Shown piece after piece: positions 22,783-33,403 of a stretch of DNA of 64,000 bases (its first letter is position 1; each line of letters begins with the position of its first letter). The notes beneath the pieces are model-generated. The model had not been told where the DNA came from. It worked only from the letters and a program-made list of their open reading frames with translations, and searched no databases. The translations under genes and the position numbers were made by a program. Source of the stretch: an uncultured Selenomonas sp. (GTDB taxonomy: Bacteria; Bacillota; Negativicutes; Selenomonadales; Selenomonadaceae); the NCBI GenBank assembly GCA_947167105.1, contig CAMVGU010000003.1:1-64000 (forward strand), in the 5' to 3' direction.

Positions 22783-24623
22783 TGAGTTCCTTCCTGCCGA
22801 TAACGCGCGCGGAACTGGCGGAGCGCGGCTGGCAGCAGCCGGACTTCGTGTTCGTGTCCGGTGACGCCTATGTGGATCATCCGAGCTTTGGCCCGGCGAT
22901 CCTTTGCCGCCTGCTGGAAAAGCACGGCTACAAGGTCGGGCTCATACCCCAGCCGGATTGGCATAATGCCCAGGACTTTTTGCGCCTGGGCAAGCCCCGG
23001 CTGGCTTTTCTTGTTTCTGCCGGCAATATGGATTCCCTGCTGAATAAGTTCACGGCAGCCAGGAAGAAGCGCAGCGGGGATGCCTACTCTCCGGGAGGGG
23101 AGGCCGGCCACAGGCCGGAGCGGGCCACCATCGTCTACTGCCAGAGGCTCAGGGAAGCCGCGCCGGAGGTGCCCATCATCATCGGCGGCATCGAAGCCAG
23201 CCTGCGCCGCTTCGCCCATTATGATTACTGGACTGATAGGGTGCGCCGCTCCATACTTGCCGATGCCCAGGCGGATCTTCTGATTTACGGCATGGGGGAG
23301 CGGGCGCTGCTGGCTGTGGCGGCGGACTTGCAGCAGGGCGTGGACATAGGAAATATCCAGGATGTGCCGGGCACCTGCTTCCGTGTGCCGACCCAGGAAT
23401 ACACCTGGGACTTTCTGCCTCTGCCCTCTTTCACGGAGGTGGCAGGGGATAAGAAGCTCTTTGCGGAGGCCTTCAGGCTGCAGTACCTGGAGCAGGACCC
23501 CCTGCGGGGGCGCAGGCTGGCACAGCAGAACGGCGAAATTTGCGTGGTGCAGAATCCGCCCGCGCCGCCTCTTTCCGAGGCGGAGATGGATGCCATCTAT
23601 GACCTGCCTTACGAGCGCACCTGGCATCCCTGCTATGATGGGGCGGGAGGCGTGCCGGCCATCAAGGAAGTGCAGTTCAGCCTGGTCAGCCAGCGGGGAT
23701 GCTTTGGCGGCTGCAATTTCTGCGCGATTATTTCCCATGAAGGCCGCATTATCCAGCGGCGCAGCCACGCTTCCATCCTGCGGGAGGCCAGGCTGCTTAC
23801 GCATTTGCCGGGCTTCAAGGGCTATATCCACGATGTGGGCGGGCCTACCGCAAATTTCAGGCGAACCTCCTGTGACGGGCAGCTTCAGTCAGGAACCTGC
23901 AGGGGCAAGAACTGCCTTACCCCTGTGCCCTGCGGCAATTTGATTGCAGACCACAGTGATTACCTGCAGCTGCTGCGTGAAATCAGGGCTCTGCCGGGGG
24001 TGAAGAAGGTCTTTGTGCGCTCGGGGCTGCGCTTTGATTATTTGCTGCTTGACCCCAGGGGCGGGGAATTCCTGCGGGAGCTTTGCGAGCACCATATCAG
24101 CGGCCAGCTCAAGATAGCACCTGAGCATATCACGGATCGCGTTACCCATATCATGGGCAAATCGGATAGGAAGACCTATCTGGAATTTGTTCGCAGGTTC
24201 AAGCGCATGAATGAACGCCTGGGCAAGAAGCAATACCTGGTGCCTTATTTCATGTCCAGCCATCCCGGAGCTACCCTGCAGGATGCGGTGGAATTGGCTG
24301 AGTTCCTGCATGAGATGGGCTACCATCCCCAGCAGGTGCAGGATTTCATCCCCACGCCGGGCACCCTATCGACCTGCATGTATTACACGGGGCTCCACCC
24401 GCTGACCGGGGAGCGTGTCTATACGGCCAAGTCTTACCGGGACAAGCGCCGGCAGCGTGCGCTTATGCAGTACTGGCTGCCGGAAAATTACGCCATAGTG
24501 GCTGAGGCACTGAAGGCAGCCCACAGGGAAGACCTGATTGGCTTTGATAAGCACTGCCTGCTGCGGCCCCGGCAGAAAAAAACGCGGGAACATACACAGA
24601 AAAAGAAGGTGCACAAGAAGTGA
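22782..24623 (+). CDS. YgiQ family radical SAM protein
   Basis: A 613-residue enzyme with an N-terminal B12-binding-like region (VSGDAYVDHPSFGPAILCRL, IIIGGIEASLRRFAHYDYW). The radical SAM core carries the motif CFGGCNFC near residue 307, whose cysteines bind the [4Fe-4S] cluster that cleaves SAM. The C-terminal part includes CRGKNCLTPVPCGNL and a basic Lys-rich tail. YgiQ proteins are widespread in anaerobes and their reaction is unknown. Translationally coupled to the rodZ-like gene (1-base overlap) and to nrdR (4-base overlap). Confidence 0.93.
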   Translation: MSSFLPITRAELAERGWQQPDFVFVSGDAYVDHPSFGPAILCRLLEKHGYKVGLIPQPDWHNAQDFLRLGKPRLAFLVSAGNMDSLLNKFTAARKKRSGDAYSPGGEAGHRPERATIVYCQRLREAAPEVPIIIGGIEASLRRFAHYDYWTDRVRRSILADAQADLLIYGMGERALLAVAADLQQGVDIGNIQDVPGTCFRVPTQEYTWDFLPLPSFTEVAGDKKLFAEAFRLQYLEQDPLRGRRLAQQNGEICVVQNPPAPPLSEAEMDAIYDLPYERTWHPCYDGAGGVPAIKEVQFSLVSQRGCFGGCNFCAIISHEGRIIQRRSHASILREARLLTHLPGFKGYIHDVGGPTANFRRTSCDGQLQSGTCRGKNCLTPVPCGNLIADHSDYLQLLREIRALPGVKKVFVRSGLRFDYLLLDPRGGEFLRELCEHHISGQLKIAPEHITDRVTHIMGKSDRKTYLEFVRRFKRMNERLGKKQYLVPYFMSSHPGATLQDAVELAEFLHEMGYHPQQVQDFIPTPGTLSTCMYYTGLHPLTGERVYTAKSYRDKRRQRALMQYWLPENYAIVAEALKAAHREDLIGFDKHCLLRPRQKKTREHTQKKKVHKK

Positions 24624-25084
24624 AGTGTCCATATTGCCAATACGGAGACAGCCGCGTGGTTGACAGCCGCTCTGCTGATGACGGCTCCACCATCCGCCGC
24701 CGCCGGGAGTGCGGGAAGTGCGGCAGGCGCTTTACCACCTATGAGGCGGTGGAAAAGATGCCGCTGATGGTGGTGAAGCGGGACGGGCGCCGGGAGCCCT
24801 TTGACCGCAACAAGATAACGAATGGAATCATCCGTTCCTGTGACAAGCGGGACATTTCCATGGAGCGCATCACTGAGTTTGCCAACAGCATCGAGCGGGA
24901 TATCCGCAACACTATGGCACAGGAAGTTGAGTCCAACAAGATTGGCGAGCTGCTGATGGAACGCCTGAAGGACTTTGATGAAGTTGCCTATATACGCTTT
25001 GCTTCCGTCTACAGGCGCTTCGCGGATATCTCGAATTTCCTGGAGGAACTGAAGGGCCTGCAGGAACGCAAGCAGAAGAAGTAA
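24620..25084 (+). CDS. nrdR: transcriptional repressor NrdR
   Basis: NrdR binds NrdR boxes and represses ribonucleotide reductase genes in response to ATP/dATP. The protein is 154 residues, with GTG start overlapping the upstream stop. The N-terminal zinc ribbon uses C3, C6, C31 and C34 (CPYC, CGKCG), and the ATP-cone domain follows from about residue 47 (MVVKRDGRREPFDRNKITNG). The usual 150-160 residue length is kept. It lies between two radical SAM genes. Confidence 0.96.
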   Translation: MKCPYCQYGDSRVVDSRSADDGSTIRRRRECGKCGRRFTTYEAVEKMPLMVVKRDGRREPFDRNKITNGIIRSCDKRDISMERITEFANSIERDIRNTMAQEVESNKIGELLMERLKDFDEVAYIRFASVYRRFADISNFLEELKGLQERKQKK

Positions 25085-25103
25085 GAACTTCGGGAGGCAG
25101 GTC

Positions 25104-26828
25104 TTGGACTGGGCATTGAAGCAGGAGCTGAAAGAGCAGTTGGCCGGGGAGCAGGGCTATTATATCTACCCTGCCGGTACGCGCACGCGTTTTGCGTTGG
25201 TCTACCCGAATACCTATTTCATCGGTATGTCCAACCTGGGACTGCATATTATCTATCGTTTGCTGAACGAGCGCGCTGACACGGCCTGCGAGCGCGTGTT
25301 CCTGCCGGAGCGCAGGCAGCTCCCCCGCTACGAAAGCACGCGCACCCCGGTGATGAGCGTGGAGACCCAGGCGCCCCTGCATGAATTCGGCCTGATCGGC
25401 TTTGCGGTGTCCTTTGAAATGGATTATTTCAATATCCTGAAGCTCTTAAGGCTGGGCCGGGTGGAGCCCCGTGCCGCCGCCAGGGGGGAGCAGGACCCCA
25501 TAGTGATTGCGGGCGGCCCCTGCGCTACCTTTAATCCTGAGCCTCTGTCCCTGGCGGTGGATGCCTTCATCATCGGCGAAGGGGAGGCCATAATGCCCCG
25601 GTTTATGGACGCATATCACGCGGGCAGGCAGGAGGGGGACAGCAGGGCAGAGCTTTTGCTGCGTCTTGCCCAGGTGCCGGGGGTCTACGTGCCTTCCCTG
25701 TATGAGCATTCTTATGATGAGGCGGGGAGGCTGACAGCCATCCGGGCGCTGCCGGGGGCGCCGGAAAAGGTGCGCCGCCAGTGGGTGCAGGATTTGGATA
25801 GGGAGTCTGCCCATACGGTGGTGCTGACGGATAATACGGAGTTTGACTTCTACCTCATCGAGACTGCCAGGGGCTGCGGGCGGCATTGCCGCTTCTGCAT
25901 GGCGGGCTACTGCTTCCGTAGGCCGCGCAACCGCTCCCTGCCTGTTATAGAGCAGGCAGTAAGGGAGGCTTTGCCCTATGGCAAGCGCATTGGCCTGATG
26001 GGGGCGGCGATCTCCGATTACCCGGAGATTGATGAGCTGTGCCGCGCTATACTGGGGGAGGGACTGTCGATGTCAGTGGCCTCCTTCCGGGCGGATTCCG
26101 TGACGGAGGAACTGGTGAACTCCCTGGCTCGGAGCGGGCTGAAAACCCTGACCATCGCGCCGGAGGCCGGCAGCAGGCGCATGCGCCGGGTCATCAACAA
26201 GGGCATAGAGGAAGAGGATGTTTTCAGGACGGTGCGCCTGGGACTTGCCGCAGGCATTCAGCAGTTCAAGCTTTATCTGATGCTGGGATTGCCCTTTGAG
26301 GAGCAGGAAGATATTGAAGCCATCATTGACCTGGCGAATCGCCTGAAGGACTGCATGGAGGAGCAGGGCAGCAAGGGAACCCTGACCCTCAGCGTGAATC
26401 CCTTTGTCCCGAAGCCCTTCACCCCCTTCCAGTGGTTCCCCATGGCAGACAGGAAATATGTGGAGGGCAGCATGAAGCATCTGTCCAGGTCCTTGCGCCG
26501 CCGCAAGCACATAGAGGTGAACCTCGAGTCCGTGAAGGAAGCCTGCGTGCAGGCAGTCCTGGCCAGGGGCGGGCGGCAGGTGGCTGAGGCACTGATGCGC
26601 TCGTCAGAAATGGGCGGCCCCAAGGCTTTCAGGCAGGCTATGAAGGGCTTGGGCCTTGCACCTGAGCAGGAGCTGTACCGGGAGAGGGAGGAAAGGGAAC
26701 TTCTCCCCTGGGCCAGGCTGGATATGGGCTTTGGTGCAGATTATCTCCGGGCGGAATTCCAGCGGGCGCGGGAACTTATAAGTACGCCGCCCTGCTTTGT
26801 GGGCTGCCATCGCTGCGGCGTATGTTGA
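25104..26828 (+). CDS. B12-binding-like radical SAM protein (TIGR03960 type)
   Basis: A 574-residue protein starting with TTG at 25104 behind CGGGAGG. A B12-binding-like N-terminal region (FALVYPNTYFIGMSNLGLHI) is followed by the radical SAM motif GCGRHCRFCMAGY near residues 256-268 and LTIAPEAGSRRMRRVINKGI. It ends in a Cys-rich sequence PPCFVGCHRCGVC. In many genomes this family is adjacent or fused to a DUF2344 protein and lies near ribosomal genes; no DUF2344 gene is visible here. Substrate unknown. Confidence 0.9.
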   Translation: MDWALKQELKEQLAGEQGYYIYPAGTRTRFALVYPNTYFIGMSNLGLHIIYRLLNERADTACERVFLPERRQLPRYESTRTPVMSVETQAPLHEFGLIGFAVSFEMDYFNILKLLRLGRVEPRAAARGEQDPIVIAGGPCATFNPEPLSLAVDAFIIGEGEAIMPRFMDAYHAGRQEGDSRAELLLRLAQVPGVYVPSLYEHSYDEAGRLTAIRALPGAPEKVRRQWVQDLDRESAHTVVLTDNTEFDFYLIETARGCGRHCRFCMAGYCFRRPRNRSLPVIEQAVREALPYGKRIGLMGAAISDYPEIDELCRAILGEGLSMSVASFRADSVTEELVNSLARSGLKTLTIAPEAGSRRMRRVINKGIEEEDVFRTVRLGLAAGIQQFKLYLMLGLPFEEQEDIEAIIDLANRLKDCMEEQGSKGTLTLSVNPFVPKPFTPFQWFPMADRKYVEGSMKHLSRSLRRRKHIEVNLESVKEACVQAVLARGGRQVAEALMRSSEMGGPKAFRQAMKGLGLAPEQELYREREERELLPWARLDMGFGADYLRAEFQRARELISTPPCFVGCHRCGVC

Positions 26829-26842
26829 TTGGAGGGAATAGC

Positions 26843-27664
26843 ATGAGCTTTGCAATAGAGCATTTAGGCCAGAATCTTTGGCGGGGCAGGTTCACAGCCT
26901 TTCCTGAGCAGGAAGTGGTACATGGCTTCTCCGGGCGTCTGGGAGGTGTCTCGGAGAAGCCCTGGGACTCGCTGAACATGGGCCTGCATGTGGAAGATGC
27001 GCCGGAGGCTGTGCTGGAGAACCGCCGTCGCTTTCTGCGGGCTCTGGATTTAAAGGCGGAGCTTGCCGTATCGCCGGAGCAGGTACATGGCACGGAGGTT
27101 TATCAGGTGCGTGATGAGGATAAGGGCCGGGGTGCCCTGGCCTATGCCGGGGCTATTCCCCGGACGGATGCGCTGATTACCGATGTGCCGGGTGTGCCCC
27201 TCCTGCTCTGTTTTGCGGATTGCGTGCCCCTGATTTTTTATGATGAGGAGCACCATGCCATCGGTGCGGCTCATGCGGGCTGGAAGGGCACTGTCGGCGG
27301 CGTGGCAGGTAATACCGTGTCGGCTATGCAGAGAGTTTTCGGCACGGAGCCGGATAAGCTCCTGGCAGGTATCGGCCCTGCCATCGGCCCCTGCTGTTAT
27401 GAGGTGGGTGAAGAAGTGGAAGCCCAGTTCCGGGAAATCTGGCCTCAGCATGCGGATAAGCTTTTCTCCATGCAGGAGGGCAGAAGGAAACTGGATTTGT
27501 GGGAGGCCAATCGCCAGCAACTGCTGTCAGCAGGACTTCCTGCGGCGAACATAGAGTGCGCCGAGACCTGTACGGCCTGCCAGCATAAGTGGTTCTTCTC
27601 ATACAGGGCCGACGGCGGCCGGACGGGGCGCCTGGCTGCGGTAATTGCCCTGAAGGAATATTGA
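26843..27664 (+). CDS. pgeF: peptidoglycan editing factor PgeF (YfiH/DUF152)
   Basis: A Zn enzyme of the YfiH/laccase-domain family that removes wrongly incorporated residues from muropeptide precursors; related proteins act on purine nucleosides. ATG 26843 has GGAGGGAATAG upstream and gives 273 residues; a TTG at 26822 overlapping the previous gene is less likely. The metal-binding triad is visible as H82 (PEQVHGTEV), C127 (FADCVPL) and H144 (AAHAGWKGT). GPAIGPCCYEV and CTACQHKWFFSYRADGGRTG complete the signature. The yggS gene follows after 16 bases. Confidence 0.93.
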   Translation: MSFAIEHLGQNLWRGRFTAFPEQEVVHGFSGRLGGVSEKPWDSLNMGLHVEDAPEAVLENRRRFLRALDLKAELAVSPEQVHGTEVYQVRDEDKGRGALAYAGAIPRTDALITDVPGVPLLLCFADCVPLIFYDEEHHAIGAAHAGWKGTVGGVAGNTVSAMQRVFGTEPDKLLAGIGPAIGPCCYEVGEEVEAQFREIWPQHADKLFSMQEGRRKLDLWEANRQQLLSAGLPAANIECAETCTACQHKWFFSYRADGGRTGRLAAVIALKEY

Positions 27665-27680
27665 GCGTAGCGGGAGGGGG

Positions 27681-28382
27681 ATGGCAATGATAGCAGAGAA
27701 CCTGGCCGCGGTGCGCAGGAATATAGAAGCAGCCAAGGCGCGGCGCACACTTACCCCTAAGGAGGCAGGGGTGCTGCTGGTAGCAGTGACGAAGAACCAT
27801 CCGGTAGCGGCCATGCGGGAGGCAGTGGCGGCGGGAGTCCGGGACGTGGGAGAGAACCGCGTGCAGGAAGCGCTGCAAAAGCAGGCGGAGATGGGAGCGG
27901 AGGAAGTTTGCTGGCATCTGATAGGACACCTGCAGACCAATAAGGCCAGGCAGGCAGTGCAGCATTTCCAGCTAATCCACTCCGTGGACACGGAGCATTT
28001 GGCAGGGGCCTTGGATAAGGAGGCCGGGAAAATCGGCAAGGTGCAGGATATCCTGGTGCAGGTGAATCTGGCAAAAGAGGAGAGCAAATCAGGATTTTTC
28101 CGTGAGGAGCTGCAGGGTGCCCTGGAGTATATAGATGCCTTGCCCGGCTTGCGTATCAGGGGACTGATGTGCATGGCACCCGCTTATGAGGATGTAGAGG
28201 AGTGCCGCCCCCTTTTCCGGGAAATGTATGGTATTTACCGGCAGATACAGGAAATGGAATGGCGTGCGGCGAATATAGAATATTTGTCGATGGGAATGAC
28301 CCACGACTATGAGATTGCGGTGGAAGAGGGCTCCAATATTGTCCGCGTGGGCACGGCCATCTTCGGGCCGAGGGAATACTGA
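27681..28382 (+). CDS. yggS: YggS family pyridoxal phosphate homeostasis protein
   Basis: A 233-residue single-domain TIM-barrel PLP-binding protein without known catalysis that buffers PLP and affects amino-acid metabolism. The PLP lysine is K38 in VAVTKNHP, followed by VRDVGENRVQEA, CWHLIGHLQTNKARQAV and the phosphate-binding SMGMTHDYEIAVEEGSNIVR. ATG 27681 has GGGAGGGGG. In Firmicutes yggS usually precedes sepF, as here. Confidence 0.96.
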   Translation: MAMIAENLAAVRRNIEAAKARRTLTPKEAGVLLVAVTKNHPVAAMREAVAAGVRDVGENRVQEALQKQAEMGAEEVCWHLIGHLQTNKARQAVQHFQLIHSVDTEHLAGALDKEAGKIGKVQDILVQVNLAKEESKSGFFREELQGALEYIDALPGLRIRGLMCMAPAYEDVEECRPLFREMYGIYRQIQEMEWRAANIEYLSMGMTHDYEIAVEEGSNIVRVGTAIFGPREY

Positions 28383-28406
28383 TAGCAATGCCAGGGAGTG
28401 TACAGC

Positions 28407-28922
28407 ATGAACATCATTGACAAAGTATGCGGCAAGATGGGCCTGATGGATCCCGAAGATGACAAGGAAGATATGGATGACATCTTTGAGGATGAGCCGC
28501 AGCCTAATTTCGTAAAGAAACAGGGTGAGGAAAATTTGAGCCGTGACAGCGACAGCAACCGTAATGTGGTAGATTTCCAGTCTGCGGCCTCTGCCCGTGA
28601 AGGGCACGAGAGCCATGACAATGTGGTGGCGGCCTACAAGATGAAGGTTATTGTCATCGAGCCGAAATCCTTCGATGATGCACAGCAGGTGGCCAACAGC
28701 CTGCGGGAGAAGAAGCCGGTGGTCATCAACTTCGAGAACACCGAAGCGGAGGCAGCCAAGCGCATCATTGACTTTATCAGCGGCACGACTTATGCGCTGA
28801 ACGGTGATATCAAGAAGGTGGGACACAATGTGTTCCTCTGCGCGCCTAATAACGTGAATGTGACGTACACTGAAGACGAGCGCAGGGTATCGACGGAGAT
28901 GCCCTGGCTGAAGAAGCAGTAA
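28407..28922 (+). CDS. sepF: cell division protein SepF
   Basis: SepF anchors FtsZ filaments to the membrane and aligns the Z ring. The N terminus MNIIDKVCGKMGLMDPED can form the membrane-binding amphipathic helix. An acidic linker follows, and the C-terminal SepF core is at residues 78-160 (KVIVIEPKSFDDAQQVANSL, REKKPVVINFENTEAEAAKR, DFISGTTYALNGDIKKVGHN). ATG 28407 has CCAGGGAG at good spacing; a GTG at 28398 lies directly on that site and is less likely. Confidence 0.95.
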   Translation: MNIIDKVCGKMGLMDPEDDKEDMDDIFEDEPQPNFVKKQGEENLSRDSDSNRNVVDFQSAASAREGHESHDNVVAAYKMKVIVIEPKSFDDAQQVANSLREKKPVVINFENTEAEAAKRIIDFISGTTYALNGDIKKVGHNVFLCAPNNVNVTYTEDERRVSTEMPWLKKQ

Positions 28923-28949
28923 GCCGGTGCAGCCAGAGGAGGGCTTGTG

Positions 28950-29759
28950 ATGCGTACAGGACTCAAAATCGGTTTCATCGGCGGCGGCATGATGGCAGGT
29001 GCCATTGTGGCAGGGCTGACCAGGCAGCAGGTGCTGCCTCCTGGGCAGATTTATGTCTCAGACCACAAGGAAGAGCGCTGCGCCGAGCTGCTGGAACAGT
29101 ATGGAATCCATGCTTCTGTCAGCGCCGATTTCATCCCAGGAATGGATGTGCTGGTGCTGGCTGTGAAGCCCCAGGCGGCTGCCGCAGCCCTTGACGAGGT
29201 GAGGGGTGCCCTGGGCCGGGGGACGCTTGTTATCTCCATTGTGGCGGGCCTGACACTGGCCGCCCTGGCAGAAAAGCTGCCTGAGCAGCCCCTGGTGCGG
29301 GTAATGCCCAATACGCCGCTGGCGGTGGGGGCCGGCATGTCAGCCTGGGCACGGGGCAGCCAGGTGAGCGAGGAGCAGGCAGCCCTGGTGCAGGAGATTT
29401 TCTCTGCCAGCGGTGAGGCTCTTGAAGTGAAGGAAGCCTTGCTGGATGCGGTGACGGGGCTTTCCGGCTCCGGCCCGGCCTACGGTTTTTTGGTGATTGA
29501 TGCGCTGGCTGATGGCGGTGTTGCGGCGGGCCTCCCCAGGGCGGCAGCCATCAGGCTGGCGGCTCAGACAATGCTGGGAGCGGCGCAGATGGTGCTTGCC
29601 ACCGGTGAGCACCCGGATGTGCTGCGCGACCAGGTGACAAGCCCCGCAGGCACGACCATTGCGGGGGTGCGGGTCCTGGAGCAGCAGGGGCTGCGGGGGG
29701 CGCTGATCGATGCTGTCATCAAGGCTGCGGAACGCTCCCGTGAGCTGGGGAAGAAGTAG
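28950..29759 (+). CDS. proC: pyrroline-5-carboxylate reductase
   Basis: Last step of proline synthesis: reduces 1-pyrroline-5-carboxylate with NAD(P)H. About 269 residues. The Rossmann loop IGFIGGGMMAGAIVAGL is at the N terminus, then AVKPQ near residue 74 and VRVMPNTPLAVGAGMSAW. The C-terminal catalytic block GLSGSGPAYGFLVIDALADG and VTSPAGTTIAGVRVLEQQGL is intact. ATG 28950 is chosen over the adjacent GTG 28947 because of spacing to GAGGAGGG. It sits inside the sepF-ylmH-divIVA cell-division cluster, an arrangement common in Firmicutes. Confidence 0.97.
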   Translation: MRTGLKIGFIGGGMMAGAIVAGLTRQQVLPPGQIYVSDHKEERCAELLEQYGIHASVSADFIPGMDVLVLAVKPQAAAAALDEVRGALGRGTLVISIVAGLTLAALAEKLPEQPLVRVMPNTPLAVGAGMSAWARGSQVSEEQAALVQEIFSASGEALEVKEALLDAVTGLSGSGPAYGFLVIDALADGGVAAGLPRAAAIRLAAQTMLGAAQMVLATGEHPDVLRDQVTSPAGTTIAGVRVLEQQGLRGALIDAVIKAAERSRELGKK

Positions 29760-29773
29760 AAAGAGCATTAAAT

Positions 29774-30568
29774 ATGGCAAATGAACAGAAAGACAAGCTG
29801 ATACGCTTCTATAAGGGGACGGAAGGGGAAGAAATCGTTGCCAGGCTGGCTGATTTGGCTGAGGCTGTGCAAAAGAGCCGCAAATTCCGCATTTCGGGTT
29901 TCCTGGACCCCTTCGGGCAGGAGATAGCGGAAACCGTGGCATCGAACTTTCCCGGCATCCGCGTTGACTTCTCAGGGGGCTACCAGGGGGCCGAGCGGGC
30001 CAGGGCAATGTATGTGCATGAGGATTTCCCCGGCACTCCGGCAGGCTTTGATATGGACTGCCTGCTGGCCAAATGGAACGGGCAGTTTGCGCGCCTGTCC
30101 CATCGTGATGTGCTGGGAGCTCTGATGTCCCTTGGCATTGAGCGGGACTGCCTGGGAGATATCCTGGTGGCGGCGGATTCCGTGAGAATCATCTGCGACA
30201 GCAGGCAGACGGATTACCTGCTCCTGAACCTGACGGAAATCGGGGCAGTGGGGGTCAGTTGCGAAAAGGTCGGCCTTGACACCATAGCGCCGAAGGAGGA
30301 ACGCTGCAAGGAAATCCGTGCCACAGTTGCCTCCCTCCGCGCTGATGCCATCGCTGCGGCAGGCTTTGGCTTCTCCCGCAGCCGCGCGGCTGCCGATATC
30401 GCGGCGGATAAGCTGAAGCTGAACTGGCAGCAGGTCAGGAATGCCTCCCAGTCCGTCAAAGAGGGGGATGTGCTCTCCATGCGCGGCAGGGGACGCCTGG
30501 AAGTGGCGGAGATACGCGGCACGACCAAGAAGGGACGTATCGCGGTAGTATTGAAAAGGTACCTTTGA
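29774..30568 (+). CDS. ylmH: YlmH-like S4-domain RNA-binding protein
   Basis: A 264-residue protein with a C-terminal S4 RNA-binding domain ([37 protein letters not shown]) and the YlmH N-terminal domain ([20 protein letters not shown]). YlmH binds 50S subunits with peptidyl-tRNA and can add C-terminal Ala tails in ribosome quality control alongside RqcH. An rqcH gene lies nearby at 33.4-35.2 kb. Gene order sepF-proC-ylmH-divIVA is conserved in Firmicutes. Confidence 0.93.
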   Translation: MANEQKDKLIRFYKGTEGEEIVARLADLAEAVQKSRKFRISGFLDPFGQEIAETVASNFPGIRVDFSGGYQGAERARAMYVHEDFPGTPAGFDMDCLLAKWNGQFARLSHRDVLGALMSLGIERDCLGDILVAADSVRIICDSRQTDYLLLNLTEIGAVGVSCEKVGLDTIAPKEERCKEIRATVASLRADAIAAAGFGFSRSRAAADIAADKLKLNWQQVRNASQSVKEGDVLSMRGRGRLEVAEIRGTTKKGRIAVVLKRYL

Positions 30569-30593
30569 TTCAGCATATTCTAGGATAGGAGAC

Positions 30594-31253
30594 TTGAAAT
30601 TGCTTACACCAATGGATATACACAACAAGGATTTCAAGCGGAGCTTCCGCGGCTACAACGAGGATGAAATCGATGATTTCCTTGATCAGGTGGTGAATGA
30701 CTACGAGAAGCTGTTCCGTGAGAATGAGCGACTGAAGGAAGACCTGGCCCGTGCCCAGAAGGACAATGATAATTTTCACGAGCGGGAAAAAAGCATCAAC
30801 GATACCTTGCAGTTGGCGCAGAAGACGGCAGAGGAAACCACTTCCCACGCTCGCAAATCTGCGGCCGAGATGAAGGAAAACATGGAGCGTGAGTGCCAGA
30901 ATATGCACCGCGAGGCGGAACTGTCCATCAAGCAGCAGTTGGAGGAGGCCACGAACCGCGTGCGTGCCATCGTGGCTGAGTATGACCGCCTGGTGCGGGA
31001 CAAGAACAATTTCCTCCGCAAAGTCAAGCTCACTATGGAGTCTGAGCTTGCAGTCATCAACCAGACCCTTGCGGAGCTGCCGGACCCGGAGGCAGAGGAA
31101 AAGCGGGCGGCCGTGCGGGTGACTGTTTCCGAGGAGGAAAAGGCTGCACTGGTGCATGGCATTGGCACGCCGGAGAGCAGCGGCTCATCACAGGAACCCA
31201 GGGCAGAAGAGGAGCAGGCTCAGCAGGAGCAGCCGGCTTCGCAGGAAGGCTAA
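30594..31253 (+). CDS. divIVA: DivIVA domain protein
   Basis: A curvature-sensing coiled-coil protein that marks poles and division sites. The N-terminal lipid-binding block is typical: [20 protein letters not shown] followed by [20 protein letters not shown]. Residues 35-165 are continuous coiled coil with a Gln/Asn-rich break. The last 40 residues form an acidic Gln/Glu tail. It starts with TTG at 30594 (a second TTG at 30600 is possible) behind GGAG. At 219 residues it exceeds many DivIVA proteins because of the tail. Confidence 0.94.
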   Translation: MKLLTPMDIHNKDFKRSFRGYNEDEIDDFLDQVVNDYEKLFRENERLKEDLARAQKDNDNFHEREKSINDTLQLAQKTAEETTSHARKSAAEMKENMERECQNMHREAELSIKQQLEEATNRVRAIVAEYDRLVRDKNNFLRKVKLTMESELAVINQTLAELPDPEAEEKRAAVRVTVSEEEKAALVHGIGTPESSGSSQEPRAEEEQAQQEQPASQEG

Positions 31254-31259
31254 GCGGCC

Positions 31260-31705
31260 TTGTACGCTTTGGGACTTTTCCTGGGGATTCTAGTGCTGGA
31301 TCAGCTGACAAAGGCCCTCATTACGGTGAGCTTCCTGCCGGGCGAAAGCCTGCCGCTCATCGACGGCATTTTCCATATCACCTATGTGCTGAATCCCGGC
31401 GCGGCCTTCGGCATGCTGGCGCATCAAAGCTGGTTCTTCGTGCTGGCGGCGGTCATCATACTGGCTGCTTTTGCCCGCTATTACAGGCGGCTGCAGCAGG
31501 AAAGCCCGTTCCTGCACTATGGCTGCGTAGCCCTTATGGCCGGAACTGTCGGCAATCTCATTGACCGCCTGCAAGGCGGCCTGGTCATTGATTTCTTTGA
31601 TTTGCGGGTCTGGCCTGTCTTTAACCTGGCCGATATAGCTATCGTCCTGGGGGTAGTCAGTATGGCCTATGCAATAATCTTCAAGATGAAAGAGACGGAT
31701 GAATA

Positions 31706-31706
<1 letters not shown>
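31260..31706 (+). CDS. lspA: lipoprotein signal peptidase (signal peptidase II)
   Basis: Inner-membrane aspartyl protease that cleaves the signal peptide of prolipoproteins after lipid attachment. It has 148 residues and four membrane segments. The catalytic aspartates are D102 in GNLIDRL and D125 in FNLADIAI; the VLNPGAAFGML motif is near residues 43-53. It starts with TTG at 31260, 6 bases after divIVA, and its stop overlaps the rluD start by one base. Likely substrates in the window are the cyclophilin and HtrA lipoproteins. Confidence 0.96.
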
Positions 31707-33183
<1,477 letters not shown>

Positions 33184-33191
33184 GGCATAAA

Positions 33192-33231
33192 GCAAAAAGC
33201 GGGGCGCAAGTTATCGCGTCCCGTTTTTTGC
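33192..33231 (+). terminator. intrinsic terminator after pyrR
   Basis: GCAAAAAGCGGGGCGC at 33192-33207 pairs with the GCGTCCCGTTTTTTGC region ending at 33231, with G-U pairs, and includes a T run. The A-rich and T-rich arms could make it work on both strands between convergent pyrR and rqcH. Confidence 0.8.
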
Positions 33232-33237
33232 TGCGGT

Positions 33238-33402
33238 TAGGGCGTGTTGATTAAATGAGCTTAGTCCAGATTTGTGGGGATTGGCTGTCCATGCAAGGCG
33301 ACAAACCGCAGGCATAGTGGTGCTATGCTGAGGATTTGTCAACGCAGCAGGGGCAGTCAAGACCCATGAAGATGGGCTGAGTGAATTAATCAACACGCCC
33401 TA
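33238..33402. mobile_element. 165-bp MITE-like element, copy 1
   Basis: Bounded by perfect 17-bp inverted repeats TAGGGCGTGTTGATTAA (33238-33254) and its complement (33386-33402). If the outer TA is a target duplication, the element has 15-bp terminal repeats GGGCGTGTTGATTAA and is 161 bp long. It encodes no transposase. An internal inverted repeat GCATAG...CTATGC lies in the middle. A second copy at 55036-55200 differs at only two positions. It sits between the pyrR terminator and the rqcH stop codon, damaging neither gene. A TA duplication is typical of IS630/Tc1-mariner transposases, which I infer mobilised it in trans. Confidence 0.9.
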
Positions 33403-33403
33403 T

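Noticed and set aside
33211..33396. Short minus-strand frame within MITE copy 1, and its twin at 54937-55194
   Set aside because: Both are translations of the MITE itself; length and sequence follow from the repeat and no transposase motif is present.
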